Assembly (NCBI GenBank): GCA_015233285.1
Contig: JADFYA010000219.1
Coordinates: 1-6,564 of the forward strand
Source: Deltaproteobacteria bacterium
GTDB lineage: Bacteria; Desulfobacterota; JADFXK01
Direction: 5' to 3'
Length of the DNA: 6,564 nucleotides
A model generated the notes under the pieces. That model saw only the letters and a list, made by a program, of their open reading frames with translations, was not told where the DNA came from and searched no databases. Below, in pieces: positions 1 through 5,140 of the stretch (its first letter is position 1; every line of letters begins with the position of its first letter). Made by a program: the position numbers and the translations under genes.

Positions 1-1
1 C

Positions 2-1195
2 CACTTAAAAGTGCTGACCGAGGCGGGCCTCGATCCGGTCAAAGTCGGTCTGGATACCCTGGCCCTGGTCAATGTATTGCTGCATTTTCATCCCCCGGCG
101 GGTCAAGGCTCCACTGTCTTGTTGGATATCGGCGCCGGTAAAACCACCCTGGTGGTGCTGGATAGAGGAAAGCCGATAATCATTCGCTGCCTGGATTTTT
201 CAGGCCGGGAAGTCACCGCGTTTGTGGCTCACGCCTTGAACATATCAGTTGAAGAAGCAGAGAAATTAAAACTGGCCAGGGGCCGCCTGTCTCCGCCGCA
301 CGAGGAGGATCCATCTCTTCGCCGGGATGACTTACCGCTGGTTGCGGCGCTCAATGAGGTTCATCAGCCATTGCTCAAGGAGATTCACCGGAGTGTCATC
401 GCCTTTATGGATGAGACCGGATTCGAGACGATTAATCATTTTTTTGTTACAGGCGGCGGGGCCAGTCTGCCGGGACTGGATCAGGTCCTGTCCCACCTGT
501 TAGAGGCTCCCGTGCGCCGGCTCGATTTTGGCCCCATCTCTTTCAATCAGCCCGTTGACCGGGCCGGCCTCCGTGACATCTCTCTGGCCTACGGGGTGTC
601 GCTTGGTCTGGCCATGTCCCTCCCGGCGACTAGACCTACCTTTCTGGATTTTCGGCAGGAGGAATTTGCTTTCAAACGGGCGGCGGCTGAAATTAAAGGC
701 CGTTTGTGGTATATCTTCATGGCCGTCGTAGTCATGCTGCTTCTAACCGCGACCAACTTTTTCTTTAATTTGAACGATCAGCAAAAGCAATATAATGAAT
801 TAAAGAAGCAAGTTGACCAGGTATTTAAATCAACCCTGCCGGAAGTAACCGGGATCGTCAATCCAGTGGCTCAAATGCAGACCAAAATCAACGAGTTGAA
901 GAAGGGATTGCCCGGTTTGTCCAGCACCAGTCAAGAAGACTCCGCCCTGGAGGCATTCCGGCAGTTGACTCGCGTGATTTCCAGCTTTGAAGAGGTCCGG
1001 GTCATCGACCTGGTCATCACCCCACCGGAGGTGACTTTGACCGGGGAAGCTAAGTCTTTTAACCAGGTGAATAAAATTCAGGAACAACTGCAGGGTCTGA
1101 AGATTTTCAGCCAGGTCAAGATGGAAGCCTCGAAACCCACGGCTAATCGGCCGATTATCGAGTTCAGATATAAAATCACCCGGAGGGAGCCATGA
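2..1195 (+). CDS. gspL: Type II secretion system protein GspL (PilM/PilN-like), 5'-truncated
   Basis: The frame is open to the left edge, so the start lies outside the window; the GTG at 11 is an internal Val codon, not a credible start. About 397 residues are visible. The cytoplasmic part is an actin-like fold of the PilM/FtsA type: the phosphate-binding motif DIGAGKTTL lies near 125-151 and the glycine-rich FVTGGGASLPGL near 440-475. One membrane segment follows (about 710-766, YIFMAVVVMLLL core). The rest is a periplasmic region with a coiled-coil stretch and a ferredoxin-like PilN/GspL C-terminal domain. In the family, GspL ties the GspE ATPase to GspM and the pseudopilus machinery in the inner membrane. 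The gene ends in an ATGA overlap with gspM, and the gspL-gspM-gspN order supports T2SS rather than a type IV pilus, where pilM and pilN are usually separate genes. Naming is fairly secure; a pilM-pilN fusion is the alternative. Confidence 0.85.
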   Translation, partial: HLKVLTEAGLDPVKVGLDTLALVNVLLHFHPPAGQGSTVLLDIGAGKTTLVVLDRGKPIIIRCLDFSGREVTAFVAHALNISVEEAEKLKLARGRLSPPHEEDPSLRRDDLPLVAALNEVHQPLLKEIHRSVIAFMDETGFETINHFFVTGGGASLPGLDQVLSHLLEAPVRRLDFGPISFNQPVDRAGLRDISLAYGVSLGLAMSLPATRPTFLDFRQEEFAFKRAAAEIKGRLWYIFMAVVVMLLLTATNFFFNLNDQQKQYNELKKQVDQVFKSTLPEVTGIVNPVAQMQTKINELKKGLPGLSSTSQEDSALEAFRQLTRVISSFEEVRVIDLVITPPEVTLTGEAKSFNQVNKIQEQLQGLKIFSQVKMEASKPTANRPIIEFRYKITRREP

Positions 1196-1731
1196 GACTA
1201 TCTCGCCGAGAACGGATCGCCGTCGCGGGGATGCTGGCCCTCCTGATCGTCGCCCTGGTCTATGTCCTGCTTGTTCGCCCTATGACGGCCAGGTTGGCCA
1301 GGCTTGACCGCCAAATAATAGTTAAAGAACAAGAGCTGGGGAAAGTGATGGCGCTCCGGGCCGAATGGAACATGATGAAAGCCGGCCGGGAAGAGCTATC
1401 CCGGAAACTAAAGGCCCGCGGGAAGGATTTTTCCTTGTTTTCCTACCTGGAGGTATTGGCCGATGGGGTGGGCATAAAGGGCAATATTGAATATATGAAA
1501 CCCCACGCCTTAGCCGAACCGGAGGCAGCCGGGCAGGTTACCTTTTTTAAGAAAACGGGGATCGACATGAAACTGGCTCGGGTGACAATTGATCAAGTAG
1601 CTCACTATTTGTATCAACTGGAGAGTTCAAATAAAGTATTGATCGTGGAACGGCTTGAACTTCGCCCCAAGTACACCAACCCCCAGGAGTTGAGTGTAAG
1701 TATGCAGATAGTTACCCTGGAATCATTGTAA
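1192..1731 (+). CDS. gspM: Type II secretion system protein GspM (PilO-like)
   Basis: This 179-aa protein has the GspM plan. A short basic cytoplasmic N-terminus (MRLSRRER) leads into one membrane segment at about residues 9-28. A coiled-coil stretch (about 33-75) and a small periplasmic alpha/beta domain follow, the latter of the kind that forms ferredoxin-like dimers in GspM/PilO. GspM partners GspL in the inner-membrane platform of the T2SS. The ATG start is supported by a strong GGAGGGAG Shine-Dalgarno (1182-1189) inside the end of gspL and by the ATGA overlap with the gspL stop, so the two are probably translationally coupled. Length is normal for the family. Primary sequence is weakly conserved in GspM, so the call rests on size, topology and position. 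Confidence 0.82.
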   Translation: MRLSRRERIAVAGMLALLIVALVYVLLVRPMTARLARLDRQIIVKEQELGKVMALRAEWNMMKAGREELSRKLKARGKDFSLFSYLEVLADGVGIKGNIEYMKPHALAEPEAAGQVTFFKKTGIDMKLARVTIDQVAHYLYQLESSNKVLIVERLELRPKYTNPQELSVSMQIVTLESL

Positions 1732-1754
1732 CTGATTGAAGTTATGCTTATCTG

Positions 1755-1889
1755 ATGACAAAGTCCATCATCGTTATTTTTGATCCTGACCATGTCGAGA
1801 GTTCCTCAGGCGCCGAGGTCCTCCCGGGACTTTTGTCGGTTCCTCATGTACTTATCAAATTTTCCGCCCGTGTTATGGTGAATCAATGA
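1755..1889 (+). CDS. Possible small ORF (44 aa) overlapping the gspN start
   Basis: The 154-base gap between gspM and gspN contains an ATG-initiated frame of 44 codons. Its stop overlaps the gspN start as ATGA (1886-1889), the same junction type seen between gspL and gspM. The N-terminus MTKSIIVIFDPDH resembles a beta strand followed by a turn; no membrane segment, signal peptide or known domain is recognised. No convincing Shine-Dalgarno precedes 1755, which weakens the case. It may be a genuine small T2SS-operon gene, a coupling ORF that delivers ribosomes to gspN, or chance. The frame differs from both gspM and gspN, and an in-frame stop at 1737-1739 rules out a longer form fused to gspM. 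Confidence 0.3.
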   Translation: MTKSIIVIFDPDHVESSSGAEVLPGLLSVPHVLIKFSARVMVNQ

Positions 1890-2764
1890 GTAAAGATAAA
1901 TTTAAACAATGGCCTATGGTTATAGGTTTCATTCTGTTCGGTTTAATCCTGTTTATGGTTCTTGTGTACTACCGGTTTCCCTATAATCGATTGACCGCAT
2001 ACCTGCTTGACCGGGTTAATGAAGACGGCCGGGTTAACGTGACTGTCGAAACCCTTAAGCCAACCCGTCCCATAAATTTTGTGTTGAAAAAAACAGTAGT
2101 CCAGTTGCCTGTGGGCAAAGCCCTGGTGCCTATATCCGAGCCGCTGGATATCGATGTCCAGGTGGGCCTTTGGCCGCTTCTTTCCAGGCGTCTTAATGTC
2201 GGTTTTTCCGGCAATATCTTTTCCGGCAATATTTCCGGTCAGATCAACACGGATATGGCCCTGCGCGATCTGTCGGCCCGGATTGATAGCCGGGGGATGG
2301 ATTTGTCTCAAAGCCCCTATCTGCAAGGGGCCGCGGACATCGGTGTCACTGGAAAACTTTCCGGGGGGGGAACTTATCGAGGGACTCAGGATTGGGTTAC
2401 AGGCACTGGAAAAGTCCAATTATCATTAGATGATGGAGTTCTGACCAGGCTGTCCCGGCTCCAGATCCCAATGGATACCGTCCCGTTCAAGAATATTAAG
2501 GTGACGTTGGCCCTGGATAAAGGGCGGATTGTTGTCAGTGACTTCTCCATCAAGTCCGATCAACTCACCGCCGAGGCCGACGGGATTATCCTCCCGGCCC
2601 AACCGCTGGTCAATAGTTCCCTTGACTTGAAGGTGACCCTGGTTATGGGGCCGGCGTCCCCAGGTCCCGGATCCGGGCCGGGCCGGGCCCCCGGTGGACT
2701 GAGAATGGTCATGCTGATCAAGGGGACACTTCGCAGCCCCCAGGTTCAGATGCAACATAAATGA
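1886..2764 (+). CDS. gspN: Type II secretion system protein GspN (deltaproteobacterial type)
   Basis: A 292-aa protein with a short basic N-terminus, one membrane anchor (about residues 10-29) and a long beta-rich periplasmic part. The repeated short strands with phrases such as GFSGNIFSGNISGQ and TAEADGIILPAQPL resemble the AsmA/GspN group of beta-strand-rich envelope proteins. Deltaproteobacterial T2SS clusters often end in such a GspN after gspM; its role is accessory and poorly defined. The ATG at 1886 is the first start in a frame open only from 1790 and directly precedes the anchor. The nearest SD-like sequence is a weak GGTG at 1877-1880. A Gly/Pro-rich loop (about residues 252-270, coded by 2640-2695) interrupts the C-terminal domain. 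An internal G8 run (2363-2370) is a possible slippage site. It is the last gene of the visible operon. Confidence 0.8.
   Translation: MSKDKFKQWPMVIGFILFGLILFMVLVYYRFPYNRLTAYLLDRVNEDGRVNVTVETLKPTRPINFVLKKTVVQLPVGKALVPISEPLDIDVQVGLWPLLSRRLNVGFSGNIFSGNISGQINTDMALRDLSARIDSRGMDLSQSPYLQGAADIGVTGKLSGGGTYRGTQDWVTGTGKVQLSLDDGVLTRLSRLQIPMDTVPFKNIKVTLALDKGRIVVSDFSIKSDQLTAEADGIILPAQPLVNSSLDLKVTLVMGPASPGPGSGPGRAPGGLRMVMLIKGTLRSPQVQMQHK
2204..2233 (+). repeat. Two tandem copies of a 15-bp unit inside gspN
   Basis: TTTTCCGGCAATATC is followed directly by TTTTCCGGCAATATT, then by a partial third TTCCGG. In frame it gives the repeated peptide FSGNI, consistent with duplicated strand-turn units in a beta-rich protein. 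The repeat keeps the reading frame. Confidence 0.8.
2363..2370 (+). repeat. G8 homopolymer tract in gspN
   Basis: Eight consecutive G residues encode part of KLSGGGTYRG. Poly-G tracts of this length are known slippage sites and common sequencing-error sites. The frame is intact in this sequence. Confidence 0.8.
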
Positions 2765-2782
2765 GGCGAAATGGGGATTAAC

Positions 2783-2809
2783 TGTGGCATGATGGTGATC
2801 TCATGCACA
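2783..2809 (+). other. Bulged hairpin just after gspN
   Basis: TGTG(G)CATGA pairs with TCATGCACA across an 8-base loop (TGGTGATC), giving nine base pairs with one bulged G. It starts 18 bases after the gspN stop. There is no T-run on its 3' side, so it is not a canonical intrinsic terminator; it could be an mRNA 3'-end stabiliser, a Rho-associated structure or a protein site. A much smaller stem, ACCG/CGGT (2820-2831), followed by ATTATTT lies just downstream and is a weak terminator candidate. Confidence 0.45.
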
Positions 2810-2889
2810 ATGGTCCCGAACCGAAGTCGGTATTATTTCCCCAAGGAATTGCTCTTGCCTCAAGTGGTCCGGCTCGCTGCGAAAATCTA

Positions 2890-2918
2890 TTGCCACGATT
2901 AGATTGAAATGATATAAT
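2890..2918 (+). promoter_or_regulatory. Near-consensus sigma70 promoter
   Basis: TTGCCA (2890-2895) and a perfect TATAAT (2913-2918) are separated by exactly 17 bases. Transcription would start near 2925, about 15 bases before a small ORF with a GGAGGTG ribosome site and about 115 bases before the Rpn-like gene. This is the strongest promoter match I see in the window, and it suggests the downstream gene is expressed independently of the T2SS operon. Confidence 0.7.
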
Positions 2919-2940
2919 TAATTTATGGTGCGGAGGTGTC

Positions 2941-3024
2941 ATGCCCTTGACCCAAGATTATGTAAGGCGCAGACTTACTCGATGGACAAATTTACAGCGT
3001 TGGTGCCCAGGAATATGCGGCTAA
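2941..3024 (+). CDS. Possible leader peptide (27 aa) ahead of the Rpn-like gene
   Basis: ATG at 2941 sits four bases after GGAGG (2932-2936) and just downstream of the consensus promoter. It opens a 27-codon frame that stops with TAA at 3022-3024, 15 bases before the ATG of the Rpn-like gene and in the same reading frame. The peptide is basic and aromatic (three consecutive Arg, two Trp, two Cys near its end) and matches nothing I recognise. Since the ATG at 3040 has only a poor ribosome site, this ORF may deliver ribosomes to it by reinitiation. Alternatively, it could be a former N-terminal extension cut off by a stop. The expression signals are good, but coding capacity is unproven. Confidence 0.4.
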   Translation: MPLTQDYVRRRLTRWTNLQRWCPGICG

Positions 3025-3039
3025 CAAATCGAGACATCC

Positions 3040-3984
3040 ATGCACTATGATATCTCCTCCAAGCTGTTGATAGAAATGAGTCAGAAAGAAATCCTCCGCC
3101 GTTTGGTCGGGCTTCCAGTTCTGGAGAGTGAGTTACTTGAAGCGTTGCCACAAGAGACGGCCAGCCTCATGCGGAGTGACTTTCCCATTATGTGGACCAA
3201 CGAAGCGGGACAGCGCCAATTAGTCTTGTTGGAGATTCAAACGCGCTGGGAAAAGACCGTCCCCCGCAGGTTATTGGCTTACCGGACCCGCTATCAATTG
3301 AAATACGATTTAGACGCTATTTCCTGCGTCTTACTTCTTCGACCTTCAAAGACGGCTATCGATCATTATCAGGATCAGGAGATTGACTACCGGTATCGCT
3401 TGATTCGGGTCAACGAGTTGGATGCCCAACAGATCATTGAGCAGGGTGTGCTTTCGTTAATGCCGTTTGTGCCGTTAATGCGTTTCGGAAAAAAGCTTGC
3501 CTCCAGAGCGGGCGAGTTCATTTACGAGAGTTCTTTGTCTAAAGACGACAAAGCGGTGATGCTCACTTCCATGGCCATCCTGGCGGCGATGGTGTCCACC
3601 AAATTAGCTCAGGAGCTTTTCTTGAGGAGGAAAGATTTTATGATAGAATCACCAGCCTTTAAGATGTTTGCAAAAGATGCGTTCAAAAGGGGCTTATCAC
3701 AAGGCATAGAGAAAGGTATAGAGAAAGGTATAGAGAAAGGCATAGAGAAAGGCATAGAGAAAGGAGAAGAGAAAGGAAAGAAGGAGGGGATGATCAGCGC
3801 TTCTCGGGAAAATCTTCTCGAAATCCTTAAAGAACGGTTTGAAAAACTGCCGCGGAAGATGTTGCAATCTTTAAACAAGGTGAAAGATCCCGATCTACTT
3901 AAATCGCTTATTAAACTTGCGGTCAAGGTTGAGTCGTTGGATTACTTCAAACAGCACCTGGAGGAAGTCACAAAAAATACGTGA
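3040..3984 (+). CDS. Rpn/YhgA-like PD-(D/E)XK nuclease-fold protein with GIEK repeat
   Basis: A 314-aa protein of the Rpn family (recombination-promoting nuclease, often annotated 'putative transposase'). Residues 1-145 hold the PD-(D/E)XK-like core: RSDFPI with Asp47, then LVLLEIQTRW with Glu65 and Gln67, followed by an Arg/Tyr-rich helix (RRLLAYRTRYQLKY, 77-90). Gln in place of the usual Lys of ExK is common in this family. A helical region follows (146-218). A charged GIEK tandem linker spans 222-245, and the C-terminal helical tail (about 255-310, LKERFEKLPRKM onward) resembles a DUF4351-type domain. By family knowledge such proteins are DNA endonucleases linked to recombination, usually in many divergent copies per genome; the true role here is unknown. 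MHYDISSKLLIE is a typical family N-terminus, supporting ATG 3040 despite a weak SD. It is flanked by its own promoter and converges with rph. Confidence 0.8.
   Translation: MHYDISSKLLIEMSQKEILRRLVGLPVLESELLEALPQETASLMRSDFPIMWTNEAGQRQLVLLEIQTRWEKTVPRRLLAYRTRYQLKYDLDAISCVLLLRPSKTAIDHYQDQEIDYRYRLIRVNELDAQQIIEQGVLSLMPFVPLMRFGKKLASRAGEFIYESSLSKDDKAVMLTSMAILAAMVSTKLAQELFLRRKDFMIESPAFKMFAKDAFKRGLSQGIEKGIEKGIEKGIEKGIEKGEEKGKKEGMISASRENLLEILKERFEKLPRKMLQSLNKVKDPDLLKSLIKLAVKVESLDYFKQHLEEVTKNT
3703..3774 (+). repeat. 12-bp tandem repeat coding for GIEK units
   Basis: Five near-identical 12-bp units GG(C/T)ATAGAGAAA (3703-3762) differ only at one silent C/T position. A degenerate sixth unit (GGAGAAGAGAAA, to 3774) and a further decayed stretch follow. 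Each unit adds exactly four residues, Gly-Ile-Glu-Lys, so copy number can change without a frameshift. The near identity suggests recent expansion by slippage. Confidence 0.9.
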
Positions 3985-4042
3985 CATCCGTTAGATATAT
4001 TCAGACAAAATTCCCGGCCCGATTTAGGCGTTGGTTTGAAAA

Positions 4043-4777
4043 TCATGCTTTAAGAGCAAACCGCTGACAAGCCATCAGCTCTTTGACACCGTATTGGGCC
4101 AAATTGAGCATGCTAACGAATTCTTCCTCCGTAAAAGATCTTTTCTCCCCTGTTGCCTGAATCTCAACCAGATGCCCCTGACCGGTCATGACAAAATTAC
4201 CGTCCACCTCGGCCTCGGAATCCTCGGCATAATCCATATCCAACACCGGTACCCCCGCCACCAGGCCGGCGCTGACTGCCGCTACGGAATCAATTAGCGG
4301 TGGCCTGGTCAACCGTCCTTGCTTGACCAGGGTGTCTAGGGCCATGGCCAGGGCCACGTAGGCCCCGGTGATGGACGCGGTTCTGGTCCCGCCATCGGCT
4401 TGAATGACATCGCAATCAATGTGGATGGTTATTTCCCCCAGGCTGGTCAGGTCGGTCACCGCCCGTAAGGACCGGCCGATCAACCGTTGAATCTCCCGGC
4501 TCCGGCCGCTCACCCCGTCTGGACCCACTTCCCGGCGGCGGCGGGTTGAGGTGGATCTGGGCAGCATTCCGTATTCGGCGGTGACCCATCCCTGTCCCGT
4601 GCCTTTCAAGAATCCCCGGACACCCGTTTCCACCGAGGCGGTGCAGATGACCCTGGTTTGGCCGCAGGAGATCAAGACGGAACCTTCGGCATTCGGGATG
4701 AAATTCTTGATTATCTCAACCGGCCTCAACTGGTCGGGCCGTCGCCCATCACCGCGGGTAAATTCTTTATCTTCCAT
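4043..4777 (-). CDS. rph: Ribonuclease PH
   Basis: A complete 244-aa RNase PH, within the normal family length. This phosphate-dependent 3'-5' exoribonuclease trims tRNA 3' ends and degrades structured RNA in the cytoplasm. The whole signature set is present: RGDGRRPDQLRP (8-19), TAEYGMLPRST (66-76), GRSREIQRLIGRSLRA (91-106) with Arg92 as the expected phosphate-binding residue, CDVIQADGGTRTASITGAY (122-140), the acidic cluster DMDYAEDSEAEVDGN (180-194) for metal and catalysis, and EIQATGE (205-211). The ATG at 4777 gives the expected short lead before RPDQLRP; no other in-frame start was found in the roughly 50 bases upstream. It is apparently a single gene: no rdgB-like partner follows, and its 3' end converges on the Rpn-like gene 58 bases away. 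Confidence 0.97.
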   Translation of the reverse strand: MEDKEFTRGDGRRPDQLRPVEIIKNFIPNAEGSVLISCGQTRVICTASVETGVRGFLKGTGQGWVTAEYGMLPRSTSTRRRREVGPDGVSGRSREIQRLIGRSLRAVTDLTSLGEITIHIDCDVIQADGGTRTASITGAYVALAMALDTLVKQGRLTRPPLIDSVAAVSAGLVAGVPVLDMDYAEDSEAEVDGNFVMTGQGHLVEIQATGEKRSFTEEEFVSMLNLAQYGVKELMACQRFALKA

Positions 4778-4789
4778 CTGTGTCCATTT

Positions 4790-4794
4790 CCTCC
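4790..4794 (-). promoter_or_regulatory. Unusually distant Shine-Dalgarno of rph with an intervening ATG
   Basis: On the minus strand GGAGG lies 12 bases from the rph ATG, longer than usual. A different ATG (4787-4785) lies only two bases past it and opens a six-codon frame, ending with TAA at 4769-4767 inside rph. The mini-ORF therefore overlaps the rph start, an arrangement compatible with reinitiation or with simple long spacing. Confidence 0.5.
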
Positions 4795-4910
4795 AGTGGC
4801 CGCCTGACTGATTGGGGCTGCATCGTTGGAATTTTTCCTTAGCCTGACTCTACATATAAACTGAGTTCGACGAGTAGCTAAGCGATTATCATCAAGGGCA
4901 TGATTCAATC

Positions 4911-4985
4911 CGCAGATTGCACCCGATTTCCACAGATTAAGGCCAAAATAGGTCTTTGGGTCTTTTCCATCTGCGTTAATCTGCG
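4911..4985. repeat. Degenerate CGCAGATT inverted-repeat element
   Basis: CGCAGATT (4911-4918) is matched in inverted orientation by AATCTGCG (4978-4985). Between them are further variants: CACAGATTAA (4931-4940) and ATCTGCG (4969-4975), the latter directly repeated as ATCTGCG (4979-4985). The pattern resembles dispersed non-coding repeats built on 'ATCTGCGTTAATCTGCG' that I recall from intergenic regions of deltaproteobacteria and other environmental genomes. Its function is unknown, and the arms are only partly complementary beyond the terminal eight bases. Confidence 0.5.
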
Positions 4986-5071
4986 AAATATGGGGATATA
5001 TTGCTGGTACTTAATTAAAGAAACTCATCGAACTCAGGTTAATGGTATTAAAATGTCTGACTCCGGCCTAA

Positions 5072-5093
5072 GGGTAGAACTCCGGAACTACCC
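5072..5093. other. Small hairpin GGGTAG/CTACCC
   Basis: A perfect six-base-pair inverted repeat encloses a 10-base loop that itself contains the palindrome TCCGGA. It lies 48 bases beyond the stop of the minus-strand sensor gene. No T-run follows on either strand, so it is not called a terminator; a protein-binding or mRNA 3'-end role is possible. Confidence 0.35.
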
Positions 5094-5140
5094 AGTCGAA
5101 ACAGCGAAGAAGCTCCTTTTGTCTTGACTTGGGGCGAACT

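Larger units (their letters stand above)
4778..5140. other. 363-base intergenic spacer between rph and the sensor gene
   Basis: No credible gene is present. An open frame at 4900-5127 (+) has its AAGGG only one base before the ATG and reads through a repeat element, so it is taken as non-coding. The spacer must hold the rph promoter on the minus strand, but no good -35/-10 pair was found. It contains the degenerate inverted repeat at 4911-4985 and a small hairpin at 5072-5093, described separately. Confidence 0.6.

Noticed and set aside
1943..2758. Minus-strand and other-frame ORFs of 82-158 codons inside gspN
   Set aside because: They are antisense or shifted shadows of gspN, with no ribosome sites noticed and no recognisable domains.
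2820..2838. Small ACCG/CGGT stem followed by ATTATTT as a Rho-independent terminator of gspN
   Set aside because: The stem is only four to five base pairs and the T-run is interrupted, so it is not called as a terminator.
3609..3926. Minus-strand frame of 105 codons opposite the Rpn-like gene
   Set aside because: Its repeated Phe-Ser-Met-Pro pattern is simply the antisense of the GIEK repeat.
3040..3984. Calling the Rpn-like gene a transposase of an insertion sequence
   Set aside because: No terminal inverted repeats or target-site duplications were seen around it, and the fold is PD-(D/E)XK rather than DDE.
3985..4042. Terminator between the convergent Rpn-like gene and rph
   Set aside because: No convincing hairpin with a T-run was found on either strand in these 58 bases.
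4900..5127. Open frame of 75 codons on the + strand in the rph-sensor spacer
   Set aside because: It reads through the CGCAGATT repeat element, its AAGGG is one base from the ATG, and the protein resembles translated non-coding repeat.
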